In this document: in pieces, positions 7,624 through 16,270 of the stretch
How the letters are laid out: the number at the start of each line of letters is the position of its first letter
Numbering within the stretch: position 1 is the first letter of the stretch
Assembly (NCBI GenBank): GCA_020630575.1
Contig: JAHDBD010000015.1
Span: 53,471 to 117,470 of the forward strand
Length of the DNA stretch: 64,000 nt
Source: Bernardetia sp.
Lineage (GTDB): Bacteria; Bacteroidota; Bacteroidia; Cytophagales; Bernardetiaceae
Direction: 5' to 3'
Program-made: the position numbers and the translations under genes
Notes under the pieces: model-generated
The model's input: only the letters and a program-made list of their open reading frames with translations
Database searches by the model: none
What the model was told of the DNA's origin: nothing

Positions 7624-9270
7624 CTACTTCCTCACATAAAACTGATACGAATAGGTAATGGTTTTTGACTCTCCTTTAGCTAATTTCAATTCCCAAGTAA
7701 CGTCGTTTACAGGATTGATAGCGTAATAATTTGGACGTTTTTTGGTTTCCCAATCTGAATCTGTTTTTAGCATTTCACCAATAATTGTACGACTTACTTT
7801 CAAGTTAATTTCCTTGTCTTTATAATTCTTGACTTCAATAGTTGCCGTTGCTGTAACCAAATCATAGACAATCTTCTTTTTCTTAATATCAGTTTCTCTG
7901 TCTGTTTCTTGTTCGTTGTCTTTTACCATAATATCAGGTGCAACTGTCAAACGCAACATTGTTTTTGAAGTTTTGGCTGTGTATTTTAGCATGTCTTGAC
8001 TCAAAACTTGTGGCTCTGCTGTCGTACTTACAGTTCCTTCTTTTGTTTTTCTAGGTTGTGTGACCATTGCCGTTCCTGTTGTCCAAGGAAAACCAGTTGT
8101 ATTTTTGAGTTCTAAAGAATGATAAACATCGTTTTTTTGTTCATTTTCTTGTTTATAAACTACATTATAACCATTATTTTGAGGTAATTCTACTTCATAA
8201 ATATGTTTATAATCTACTTCTTCATTGAATAGAGAATATAAAGCTCGTCCACCTTTTGGCAGCGAAACTCCATTTCTAGTATAGAAGAATAAATCTTCTT
8301 GAGATTGCGTTTCTATTTCGTCTGTGTTTCCTCCACCTCCAACAACCTCCATATCCATCGATTCATAGTTCATAGATTGAGTAGTAATCATACTTGACAT
8401 TGCTCCTTGTTGTCTCCTATATAAATTATTGCCAGAACCATTAAGCTGATTCAGAAATGATTCTAAGCTTTGATTAGAAACAAAAGGAGAAACCAATTTA
8501 TCATACTTAAAATTTGGAACTCCGACCACTAAACTAAGTGTAGCATCTTTGATGTCTTCTGCATCGTTTACCAGTTCAGCACGCAGGACAATTTGCGCCT
8601 TTTTATCATCTTTCAAATGAACCAAATAAGATGGTAACCAACCAATTCCACGCTGCAAATATGCCATTTCTACATTTTCTTGTGAAGAAGCTTTATCAAT
8701 TTCTACTTCAATAATTCGCTGTTTTTCAGTAGGAGAATAGTCTGTATTTGGTTTTTTGGTAAATGAAATTGATTTTATTTCATTCATAGAAATTGCCATA
8801 AAACCTACTTTTGGTTTTGTTGTTTCTAAGAAAATCATTCCACTTTGTAAGTTTACATCTTGAATTTTGCCGACAATTTCAGTTTGATTTTCAGTATTAC
8901 CTTTTAAAGTCAATTCTACAGTTTGACCTATATTTCCATACAACATTTCAGGAAGGCTAGTTGATTTTTTACTCTCTGTACTTTCTTCACTTTCATAGCT
9001 TTTTAGGCTGCTGATAGGTTTTCCGTTGGTATAAAACCAAAATGTTCCGAAAAGAGCTTGAGGTAAAGACTTAATGATAAATTTTCCTTTTTGTTCTCCA
9101 TCTTTTTCGGCTTTCAGACTCATTGGATTAAAGAAAAAGCCAGTTCCATTTTTAAAAACGGCTACTCGTTGTCCCTTATCATTATTTGTTTGAGAAAATC
9201 CTATCATAAAAGTAGAGGAAATGAAAAATAATAAAATACTAAAGATTATTGATTTGTGATACATAGACAA
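7624..9270 (-). CDS. Secreted DUF4139-domain protein
   Basis: A 548-residue protein with a signal peptide (residues 1-26, hydrophobic core IIFSILLFFISSTFMIGF, cleavage near SQT). Residues about 190-260 carry the DUF4139 core: VEMAYLQRGIGWLPSYLVHL followed by ELVNDAEDIKDATLSLVVG. The second half continues with the beta-rich end of the family (KNTTGFPWTTGTAMV, EVKNYKDKEINLKV, WELKLAKGESKTITYSY). A Ser/Gln/Met-rich insert lies at about 278-318 (LYRRQQGAMSSMITTQSMNY). It probably works in the periplasm or on the surface; the function is not known. It is single, convergent with the gene at 6712 and divergent from the patatin gene at 9534. Confidence 0.75.
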   Translation of the reverse strand: MSMYHKSIIFSILLFFISSTFMIGFSQTNNDKGQRVAVFKNGTGFFFNPMSLKAEKDGEQKGKFIIKSLPQALFGTFWFYTNGKPISSLKSYESEESTESKKSTSLPEMLYGNIGQTVELTLKGNTENQTEIVGKIQDVNLQSGMIFLETTKPKVGFMAISMNEIKSISFTKKPNTDYSPTEKQRIIEVEIDKASSQENVEMAYLQRGIGWLPSYLVHLKDDKKAQIVLRAELVNDAEDIKDATLSLVVGVPNFKYDKLVSPFVSNQSLESFLNQLNGSGNNLYRRQQGAMSSMITTQSMNYESMDMEVVGGGGNTDEIETQSQEDLFFYTRNGVSLPKGGRALYSLFNEEVDYKHIYEVELPQNNGYNVVYKQENEQKNDVYHSLELKNTTGFPWTTGTAMVTQPRKTKEGTVSTTAEPQVLSQDMLKYTAKTSKTMLRLTVAPDIMVKDNEQETDRETDIKKKKIVYDLVTATATIEVKNYKDKEINLKVSRTIIGEMLKTDSDWETKKRPNYYAINPVNDVTWELKLAKGESKTITYSYQFYVRK

Positions 9271-9533
9271 TTATTAGGTTAAGATTAAAAAATAAAATAC
9301 ACTAGCCAGTACGGCAAGTTCTAAAAAATGATGCTTTTCTAGATTAAAATACATAAATAAAAAATAAAAGTTATGTTTTTTTAAATTTTTGTGAGTGGGA
9401 ACTGCTTGTATTTGTCTAAAGTAAACAAAATCTAATTTTATTTGTAGTTTTAAGAATCCTTTTTACTTTCAAAATAGTCGTCTCATTTTGGATTATTATT
9501 TTATGTATCTTTTCAGTATTCCTTATAAAAAAC

Positions 9534-10808
9534 ATGACAGCCGAAGATTTTACTCAGCACGACATTATTACCAATCTTATCAAACAACTCAAAAAAAAGG
9601 GTGTACATCACAAGATTTTTTCAGATGTTTTGGATGATGAAGGACATCAATATGTAGATTTGGTACAAGAAGGAGGTGGAGTTTTGGGAATTGCTTTGAT
9701 TGGCTACGTACACGTTTTGGAACAGATGGGAATTCGTTTTTTGGGTTATGCAGGAACTTCTGTAGGAGCAATAAATACAATTTATATGGCTTCTCTTGGT
9801 GATAGAACCAAACTCAAAACTGATAAAATGATAGAACTAATTGCCAACAAAAATTTTATTGATTTTATTGATGGCGATGAAAATGCACGAGAGTTTGCTC
9901 TGGCAATTAGTGAAAATAATGGAGAGATTCATTGGAGTAAGTTAATATGGCGAGGGGTAAAAGCATTTAGCAAACTTTGGGAAGATTGGGGACTAAACCC
10001 TGGAACACACTTTTACTACTGGTTTACAGAAGCCCTAGGAAAAGAAGGGATTTATACTTCAAAACATTTGGAGAAAGCTGTTGCAGACTTACCAAAATCG
10101 TTACGTATTCGCCAAGGTGTCAATCATACTATTGAAGGGGTAAAAGCATCTATTTCTATTATTGCGACTGACATTACAACCGAATCAAAGGTTATTTTTC
10201 CTGCTATGCGTTCGCTTTATTGGAAAAATAGCCACTTGATAAATCCTACTAACTTTGTACGTGCTTCTATGTCTATTCCTTTCTTTTTTACTCCTTTTAA
10301 AGTTACAGATATTCCAAATGGAAAAAAGGCACAAGAAAACTGGAAAAGTAGAGTTGCTTATAGAGGAGATATTCCAAAAGAAGTCTTTTTTGTAGATGGT
10401 GGAATTATTTCAAATTTCCCTGCTGATGTCTTTCATAAATCTCATGTCCCAAGACTGCCTTCTTTTGGTGTAAAACTAGGAACAGAAAGACATCGTCCGA
10501 ATGACATTTCAAATCCATTTATTTTTACTAGAGCAATTGTAGAGTCAATGCGACAAATTGCAGATTATAATTTTATTCTTCGAAATCCAGATTACAGACA
10601 GCTTATCACTTGGATAGATATTGGAAGTCACAATTGGATAGATTTTACACTTTCTGATGATGACAAATTAGATCTTTTTGTTCGTGGTGCAAAAGCAGCA
10701 GCTTATTTTTTGAAAACATTTGATTGGCAGAAATACAAAGACACTCGTGCAACACAAAGCCCATATACCATTCTTCCTCCAAAAGATGATTTTAGTATTC
10801 CTTTTTAG
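9534..10808 (+). CDS. Patatin-like phospholipase
   Basis: A 424-residue protein with the complete patatin catalytic set: an oxyanion hole in QEGGGVLG (residues 45-52), a nucleophile elbow GTSVG (74-78, Ser76), and the catalytic Asp in VDGGIISNFP (Asp288). No signal peptide is visible, so it probably acts in the cytoplasm or at the inner membrane face. Patatins hydrolyse acyl ester bonds in phospholipids or neutral lipids. The roughly 200 residues between Ser and Asp are longer than in small patatins and include the basic, aromatic segment around WRGVKAFSKLWEDWG. The Ser-Asp dyad is intact, so it should be active; the lipid substrate is unknown. It precedes the TauE-like permease by 129 bases. 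Confidence 0.88.
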   Translation: MTAEDFTQHDIITNLIKQLKKKGVHHKIFSDVLDDEGHQYVDLVQEGGGVLGIALIGYVHVLEQMGIRFLGYAGTSVGAINTIYMASLGDRTKLKTDKMIELIANKNFIDFIDGDENAREFALAISENNGEIHWSKLIWRGVKAFSKLWEDWGLNPGTHFYYWFTEALGKEGIYTSKHLEKAVADLPKSLRIRQGVNHTIEGVKASISIIATDITTESKVIFPAMRSLYWKNSHLINPTNFVRASMSIPFFFTPFKVTDIPNGKKAQENWKSRVAYRGDIPKEVFFVDGGIISNFPADVFHKSHVPRLPSFGVKLGTERHRPNDISNPFIFTRAIVESMRQIADYNFILRNPDYRQLITWIDIGSHNWIDFTLSDDDKLDLFVRGAKAAAYFLKTFDWQKYKDTRATQSPYTILPPKDDFSIPF

Positions 10809-10937
10809 AAAGTTAAGTTTTTCTTGTTTTTAACAATTTTTGGGCTTGAATTTGAGCTATTCAAATTGTATTCTCATAAATAAATAAAAATAGTTTTTTT
10901 ATTAAAAAAGAACAATAAAAAATAAGAATAATATAAA

Positions 10938-11750
10938 ATGGAAGAGTTTTTAGGTTTTTTGATTGCTATTGTAGTCGGTTTTACGATGGGATTGTTAGGT
11001 GGTGGTGGTTCTATCTTGGCTGTTCCTATTTTTGTTTATGTTTTAAATATTGAAGCTGTTATTGCAACAGGATATTCACTTTTTGTGGTAGGTGCTGCTG
11101 CACTTGTAGGTGCATATAGATATTTTCAACAAAATTTAGTCAATCTGAAAATAGCCCTTGTTTTTGGTGCTCCTTCTTTGGTAATGGTTTATCTGACTCG
11201 GGCATACATTGTTCCTGCTTTGCCTGATCCCTTTCTGAGTTTTGATCTTTTTATTCTTACCAAAAATGCAGCAATTGTAGTTTTCTTTGCTATTGTAATG
11301 TTGATTTCTTCCACCATAATGATTCGAAAGGGCGCAAGGCAACAAGAACAAAATCACATTCCAAAAGCTGTTTCGAATAAAGCCTTAAATATTCCTGTTT
11401 TGGTTTTAGATGCTACTTTGGTGGGACTGATTGCTGGGTTGGTAGGAGCAGGAGGTGGATTTTTGATTGTTCCTTCACTTGTTTTTTTAGCTCGTATTCC
11501 GATGAAAGAAGCCATTGCAACATCTCTTTTTATTATTGCTATTAATTCACTTTTAGGTTTTTTGGGAGATTGGCAACACCATGAGATTGATTGGGCTTTT
11601 CTTCTTCCTTTTACAAGTTTTACTATTGTAGGAATTCTTTTAGGAACTCATTTTTGTAAATATGTTCCTGCTGCAAAGCTCAAACAGATTTTTGGTTATA
11701 TGGTCTTAGTGATTGCTTTTTTTATCCTTTATAAAGAGTTTATTCATTAA
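10938..11750 (+). CDS. Sulfite exporter TauE/SafE family membrane protein
   Basis: A 270-residue integral membrane protein with about eight helices. Each half begins with the family's glycine-rich signature: FTMGLLGGGGSILAVPIFVY near the N-terminus and LIAGLVGAGGGFLIVPSLVF at about residues 160-179. This internal repeat is the hallmark of TauE/SafE (DUF81) permeases, which move sulfite, sulfoacetate or other organic anions. No sulfur-metabolism gene is adjacent, so the substrate cannot be assigned. A hydrophilic loop with RKGARQQEQNH separates the halves. Confidence 0.85.
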   Translation: MEEFLGFLIAIVVGFTMGLLGGGGSILAVPIFVYVLNIEAVIATGYSLFVVGAAALVGAYRYFQQNLVNLKIALVFGAPSLVMVYLTRAYIVPALPDPFLSFDLFILTKNAAIVVFFAIVMLISSTIMIRKGARQQEQNHIPKAVSNKALNIPVLVLDATLVGLIAGLVGAGGGFLIVPSLVFLARIPMKEAIATSLFIIAINSLLGFLGDWQHHEIDWAFLLPFTSFTIVGILLGTHFCKYVPAAKLKQIFGYMVLVIAFFILYKEFIH

Positions 11751-11856
11751 AAATATTCAAAATTCAGAATTTTATTTGCTGCTATTTTTATAGGAAACAG
11801 AAAACAAGTAGTTTTGTGCAATATATTTTTATAAATTAACCAAAAACTCATTTATT

Positions 11857-12258
11857 ATGGAATACAGAATTGTAGCTCTAGACGTTTTAGAAGCTAATCT
11901 TATTGCACCTACTCAGAATTTACCAAAAGAAATTATTTTTCAATTTGATGTTAATTTAGAACATCGTTGGAATACAGATGATGAAATTCTTATTGTAGTT
12001 ACTAATATTTCTATTTATACAAATGAAAAAGAAAATGTTCTTGCTAAGTTTAAAACCAATACGGTTTATAAAATAGAAGGATTATCAAACCATGTAGATG
12101 CAGCAAATAAAAAGCTCAATCTTCCAACAGATTTTATTTTAGATCTTAATGAAACTGCTATTTCTACTACTCGTGGTTCATTATTTGCATTCTTGAAAGG
12201 AACTTATTTGCACAATGCTATTTTGCCAATCATCAATCAGACTATTCCTGTTCAATAA
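11857..12258 (+). CDS. Small SecB-like protein (putative)
   Basis: A 133-residue acidic protein without a signal peptide. The central part is made of predicted beta strands (IIFQFDVNLEHRW, EILIVVTNISIYT). The C-terminal block ISTTRGSLFAFLKGTYLHNA followed by ILPIINQ resembles the end of SecB-type chaperones, where a conserved 'RG' and a final 'P.....I' stretch form the last helix. I therefore suspect a SecB-fold protein, possibly a chaperone for exported or aggregation-prone proteins. No secretion or toxin-antitoxin gene is beside it; nusB follows after 235 bases. The fold assignment is an inference from a short motif. Confidence 0.45.
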   Translation: MEYRIVALDVLEANLIAPTQNLPKEIIFQFDVNLEHRWNTDDEILIVVTNISIYTNEKENVLAKFKTNTVYKIEGLSNHVDAANKKLNLPTDFILDLNETAISTTRGSLFAFLKGTYLHNAILPIINQTIPVQ

Positions 12259-12337
12259 AAAACATAATTAATTGAGTAAAATAAGAATATCCTAATAAAA
12301 TATCTTGACTAGGTTATCTCTACTCAAACATTTTTTG

Positions 12338-12345
12338 TACTTTTG
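12338..12345 (+). promoter_or_regulatory. -7 promoter element of nusB
   Basis: TACTTTTG at this position, followed by TACGC, matches the Bacteroidota -7 consensus TAnnTTTG. No clear -33 TTG lies at 19-20 bases. Transcription would begin near 12352, giving a leader of about 143 nt before nusB. Confidence 0.45.
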
Positions 12346-12360
12346 TACGCTAATATATTA

Positions 12361-12456
12361 TTTATACCGTTGGGAATTAATATAACAACAACGGTATAAA
12401 TGAATAAACAGAGAAAATGAACCTAGACAAATGATAGGAATAGCAAATGGCTATTC
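12361..12456 (+). promoter_or_regulatory. Structured nusB leader (candidate attenuator)
   Basis: Two hairpins can be read here. The first is a perfect 12-bp inverted repeat (TTTATACCGTTG at 12361-12372 and CAACGGTATAAA at 12389-12400). The second is GAATAGC/GCTATTC at 12438-12456 with a 5-nt loop, followed at once by TTTTTCTTC, so it looks like a weak intrinsic terminator. Between them are two mini-ORFs: ATG at 12400, six codons MNKQRK; and ATG at 12417, five codons MNLDK. The arrangement suggests attenuation of the antitermination factor gene; this is an inference. Confidence 0.35.
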
Positions 12457-12494
12457 TTTTTCTTCACTCCTTTTGATACTTTCCATATACAAAA

Positions 12495-13667
12495 ATGTTA
12501 AATCGTCGTATTCTACGCCTGAAAGCTATGCAGGCTTTGTATGCTTTAGAGCAAGCTCAACGTTCCAATTATCAATTAGCTTTGGATTATATCCATCAAA
12601 AATTTGAACCCAATCTTAATTCGATGGTCATTCCGACAGCCGAAGAAGTAGCTCAAAAAAGAAAATTAGGAAAAGAACTTTTTGAAGCAAATTATCAAAA
12701 CGAAACTTTGGAAGCTAAAAGTGAACATGGAGATGTAGATTTGGCTGTTAGTGAAGCTATGCGCATGTATAACACTCAAATCCAAAAGGAAAGGCGTTTT
12801 CAAAAACAAGAAATGGTAAGGAAAACAGAAGGAATTCATGACGATTATCTCAAACTACTCAAACTTCTTATGTCTTTGGCTGACCATTCAGAAGCTGATT
12901 ACAATTCTCGTAAGGCAAGACAGTATTCTAAAGAAGTAGTCTTTGAATCAGAACTTCATTTTACAAATAATGCTCTAATAAAACATTTGATAGGGCATAA
13001 AGAACTACAAGAGCTATTGATAGGCTCAAACTGGGCAACAGAAAACATAAAACATTGGTTTAAACTTCTTAGAGAAGAAGAGTTTTATAAAAAATATCTA
13101 GCTATCAAACAACCTACTTTTTTAGAAGATAAAGAATTTATGATAAGTCTCACAAGAGATTTTATTATGCAAAATGAGGTTTTGGATGGCTTTTTCGACG
13201 AAAATGATATTTATTGGTCAGAAAATCGTAGTGTTCTTCGTAATATGCTTCTCAAAACTGTCAAAAATATAGAAGAAGAGAATGTTGTAAATAATACACC
13301 TGTGGAATTGTATTTGCTTTCACGTAACTGGGAAGACGACAAAGAATTTTTTGAAGAACTTTTTCAGAATACAGTTAATGAGAGCTTACAGAACGAACAA
13401 CTTATTAGTGAACGACTCAAAAACTGGGACATCAATAGAGTTGCCATGACAGATACATTGATTTTGAAAATGGCAATTAGTGAAATGATACATTGTCCAA
13501 GTATTCCTGTAAAGGTTTCTATAAATGAATATGTAGAGTTAGCCAAAAACTATAGCACTCCCAAAAGTAAAGAGTTTGTAAATGGTATTTTGGATACACT
13601 TTCTGAATATTTGGTTAATGAAGGAAAAATTAAGAAAAGTGGACGTGGACTTTTGGATAATCAATAA
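12495..13667 (+). CDS. nusB: Transcription antitermination factor NusB
   Basis: NusB binds boxA RNA together with ribosomal protein S10 and supports antitermination during rRNA transcription. Here the family is split. The N-terminal helix with MLNRRILRLKAMQALYAL gives the first block. The main NusB core comes at the end (about residues 255-385), with LSRNWEDDKEFFEELF, WDINRVAMTDTLILKMAISE and VKVSINEYVELAKNYSTPKS followed by KEFVNGILD. At 390 residues it is more than twice the usual 140, because about 200 residues are inserted between the two parts; such long forms are usual in Bacteroidota. The leader is structured (see the separate entry). A small YtxH-domain gene follows after about 170 bases. 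Confidence 0.9.
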   Translation: MLNRRILRLKAMQALYALEQAQRSNYQLALDYIHQKFEPNLNSMVIPTAEEVAQKRKLGKELFEANYQNETLEAKSEHGDVDLAVSEAMRMYNTQIQKERRFQKQEMVRKTEGIHDDYLKLLKLLMSLADHSEADYNSRKARQYSKEVVFESELHFTNNALIKHLIGHKELQELLIGSNWATENIKHWFKLLREEEFYKKYLAIKQPTFLEDKEFMISLTRDFIMQNEVLDGFFDENDIYWSENRSVLRNMLLKTVKNIEEENVVNNTPVELYLLSRNWEDDKEFFEELFQNTVNESLQNEQLISERLKNWDINRVAMTDTLILKMAISEMIHCPSIPVKVSINEYVELAKNYSTPKSKEFVNGILDTLSEYLVNEGKIKKSGRGLLDNQ

Positions 13668-13839
13668 AAATTGAAAAATACGTTTTCTTAAAACCAAAAT
13701 CTGTTTTTTGTCAAACTAATACATCAAAAAATGCGTTAGTAGATTCAAATAACAAGGCTTACTAAAACACAAACTTAAATTAAGGTAAAGGTAATTGAGT
13801 TTCATTTTATTCTCAATTACTAACAAAAATAACATTATT

Positions 13840-14145
13840 ATGAAACCATCTCACATCGGATTGCTTGCTGGCGTAGTGGGTGCAGCAGCTATTGGAACAT
13901 TTTTTGGGATTTTATATGCTCCAGACAAAGGAAAAAATACTCGTAGTCGTCTCAATTATCGTCTTTATCGTACTCGTGATAGAGTAAACTCTCTTTTAGA
14001 TAAAATAAATTCTACTAATGAAAGTGTGTTTTCGAAAGATGCCCAAGAAGAAGGTAAAAAGGTAATTGAAGAAGTAAGAGAACGCACAGAGGATTTACGC
14101 TCTGAAATTGATGCACTTATTTCTCAAATTCGTACTCAAAAGTAG
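13840..14145 (+). CDS. YtxH-domain small protein
   Basis: The start is best placed at the ATG at 13840 (MKPSHIGLLAGVV, 101 residues). The longer frame would need a TTG and adds a polar stretch before the membrane helix. The helix AGVVGAAAIGTFFGILYAPD with the following basic KGKNTRSRL is the YtxH signature. A charged, coiled-coil-like tail follows (EEGKKVIEEVRERTEDLRSE). YtxH proteins are small envelope-anchored proteins linked to general stress in other bacteria, with no known biochemical activity. Confidence 0.75.
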   Translation: MKPSHIGLLAGVVGAAAIGTFFGILYAPDKGKNTRSRLNYRLYRTRDRVNSLLDKINSTNESVFSKDAQEEGKKVIEEVRERTEDLRSEIDALISQIRTQK

Positions 14146-14225
14146 GTTTAAAAGATATTTTAACATTAAAAAATACAAAATTTTATTTGTGCTTTAAATT
14201 TTATCTTAAGCAAAATAATTTGTAG

Positions 14226-14233
14226 TATCTTTG
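14226..14233 (+). promoter_or_regulatory. -7 promoter element of the DUF1573 gene
   Basis: TATCTTTG (consensus TAnnTTTG) lies 48 bases before the ATG at 14282. No TTG is found at the ideal -33 distance. Confidence 0.4.
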
Positions 14234-14281
14234 TAAAACTGTTTGTTAATCAAAATTATTTCATCAAAAAATCAATCATAT

Positions 14282-14821
14282 ATGAAAATGAACAAAATTA
14301 TCGGAACATTTCTTATTTTAGGAATGAGTAGTTTTTTTGTAGCTTGTTCTGGAGAAAAATCAAGTGAAGCAAGCACAGATGAAACAAATGCAAATGCAGA
14401 AATTACAAATACAATAACTGATGATGCTTCTACGGCAAATGTAACAGCAGAAACAACAACAGAAGTAGCTGCAAATTTGGCTGCTATTGAGTTTGAAGAA
14501 ACTGTTCACGATTTTGGAAATATCAAAGAAGGAGAAGTAGTAGAACACATTTTTAAATTTAAAAATGTAGGAGAAACTCCTCTTATTCTTACAGGTGTTC
14601 AGCCTTCTTGTGGTTGTACAGCTTCTGATTTTACAAAAGATCCAGTTGCCCCTGGTGAAGAAGGAACAATCTCTCTTAGCTTTAATTCTTCTGGAAAAGT
14701 AGGAGCGCAAAACAAAACAGCTACTGTAAAAGCAAATATTGAAGGTGGACAAACTACTATTTCTTTTAAAGGAAATGTAGAAGGTGCTGAAAGTAAAGCA
14801 AGTGGTGCGCCTTACAAATAA
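14282..14821 (+). CDS. DUF1573-domain lipoprotein
   Basis: The ATG at 14282 (MKMNKIIGTFLIL) gives 179 residues and a lipoprotein signal ending FFVAC; the longer frame is not needed. A Ser/Thr/Asn/Glu-rich linker (about residues 25-60) leads to a DUF1573 Ig-like domain: FEETVHDFGNIKEGEVVEHI, then PSCGCTASDF and PVAPGEEGTISLSFNSSGK. The paired cysteines in SCGC are typical of the domain. Such lipoproteins are common in Bacteroidota and are thought to sit on the outer membrane; their function is unknown. A strong terminator follows directly. Confidence 0.85.
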   Translation: MKMNKIIGTFLILGMSSFFVACSGEKSSEASTDETNANAEITNTITDDASTANVTAETTTEVAANLAAIEFEETVHDFGNIKEGEVVEHIFKFKNVGETPLILTGVQPSCGCTASDFTKDPVAPGEEGTISLSFNSSGKVGAQNKTATVKANIEGGQTTISFKGNVEGAESKASGAPYK

Positions 14822-14850
14822 AAATAATTGATTCAATTTTGTAATCAAAT

Positions 14851-14888
14851 AAAAAAGCATATTCTATTTTTTTAGAATATGCTTTTTT
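14851..14888. terminator. Terminator between the DUF1573 and sbcD genes
   Basis: A perfect 16-bp stem AAAAAAGCATATTCTA / TAGAATATGCTTTTTT with a 6-T loop lies between convergent genes. It should work in both directions. Confidence 0.9.
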
Positions 14889-14924
14889 GTTGGACAAAAT
14901 CTTTATGTCTGAATATTTGAATTT

Positions 14925-16166
14925 TTATTCCTTAATTTCTCCATTTCTAACCTCTTCAAAAAGCTGCATAATTTCTTGATTAGGCTCTTGTCCGTTATTC
15001 TGCTTTTTAAAAAAATCTACGAATAAATCACCAATATTTCTTGAATAATCCATTTGAGTTTCAGAATTAGTATTTTTTCCTTTTACTTTTGGAATAATTG
15101 TTCCTACAATCCCTTTATGAGCAGCATATAAAAGCTGTGCATCAGCAGCAGAAAGAAAATTGTCTGTTTCGATAGTAAGTTCTACAAGAGATGGTTTTGT
15201 ACTAGCTTGGTCTTCATTGAGCCATTCTATTGCTTTATCTACTTCTGAAAAAGTTTTTCGTTTGAGTTCTTTGCAACCTGTTAGTTCTATTTTTTCATAT
15301 TTTATTACTTCGTCTTCTTTCGCAGGCTTAGCGTCTAACAAAACCACATATTTTTTCTGAAAGGCTTCTGAAAAACTATATGCCAACAGACTACCACTAT
15401 AAACCACAGGAAAAGGCTCTTTTTGAGTAGAATGATAACGATGTAAATGTCCTAAAGCGACATATTGAACTGTTTTAGGGAAATTTTCTGTATAAATAGG
15501 TTGTGCAGAACCTACCAAAATGGACTTTTCATCCTCAGATTCTTTTGGTTGTGGCTCACCTTTTTTCATGACAAATAAATGCCCCATCAAGATATTGATT
15601 CCATCTTTATCAAGATAACTTTCAGCTTGTTGTTGCCAAAGATTTTGTAGAAAATCTCTTAATTCTTGCTCTTGATTATCTAAGCTAAAATACGTTTTCA
15701 AACGTAGTTCATTTGCATAAGGAGTAAGCAAAAGACGCAACGGACATTCCCATGAAGGCATCATCAATTCTAAAAAACCTTCTTCACTTCTCAAAATCTC
15801 TAACCCATTTTCTAGCTTTATTTTTGGTAGTTTATCATTTGGATAACCTAAAAGAAAAATCCCTAATTCACTTCCCCAAACACTAAAATTAGCAATATAT
15901 TGAGCCGAATCGTGATTTCCTGCAATAGCAATTACAGGACGAGAACCATTCTTTGAAAGACGTTGAAGTGTTTTTAAAAATAACTGATTAGCATCATTAG
16001 AAGGCAAAGGAATATCAAATAAATCACCAGCTATCAAAACAACATCAACATTTTGAGAATCAGCAATCTGACAAAGCTCATCTAAAACTTGTTTTTGTTC
16101 CTCCAAACGAGGAAAATCACCTAATTTTTTTCCTAAATGCCAATCTGCTGTGTGAAGAATTTTCAT
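14925..16166 (-). CDS. sbcD: Exonuclease subunit SbcD (Mre11-like)
   Basis: A 413-residue nuclease with the full calcineurin-like phosphoesterase motif series of SbcD/Mre11: HTADWHLGK (residues 5-13), AGDLFD (about 46-51), GNHDS (about 83-87), a later MGHLF and the closing ALGHLHRYH. SbcD works with the SMC-like ATPase SbcC to cut hairpins and process blocked DNA ends. The C-terminal capping region with charged residues is normal. sbcC, usually directly downstream, is not here: the next gene on this side is the convergent DUF1573 gene, and photolyase lies upstream on the same strand, 104 bases away. Confidence 0.93.
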   Translation of the reverse strand: MKILHTADWHLGKKLGDFPRLEEQKQVLDELCQIADSQNVDVVLIAGDLFDIPLPSNDANQLFLKTLQRLSKNGSRPVIAIAGNHDSAQYIANFSVWGSELGIFLLGYPNDKLPKIKLENGLEILRSEEGFLELMMPSWECPLRLLLTPYANELRLKTYFSLDNQEQELRDFLQNLWQQQAESYLDKDGINILMGHLFVMKKGEPQPKESEDEKSILVGSAQPIYTENFPKTVQYVALGHLHRYHSTQKEPFPVVYSGSLLAYSFSEAFQKKYVVLLDAKPAKEDEVIKYEKIELTGCKELKRKTFSEVDKAIEWLNEDQASTKPSLVELTIETDNFLSAADAQLLYAAHKGIVGTIIPKVKGKNTNSETQMDYSRNIGDLFVDFFKKQNNGQEPNQEIMQLFEEVRNGEIKE

Positions 16167-16270
16167 GTTTTCAGTGTTAATGCAGAAGTTATATTGTTTA
16201 AAGTAACTTTGATACTAGTATAATTTGAGCAATTTAGTGATAAAATAAACAAACTAATAATCCTTCTATT

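Noticed and set aside
14360..14860. A 166-codon frame on the minus strand across the DUF1573 gene
   Set aside because: Its Cys/Phe/Ser-rich sequence mirrors the Thr/Ala/Glu-rich linker of the real lipoprotein, and it runs into the terminator.
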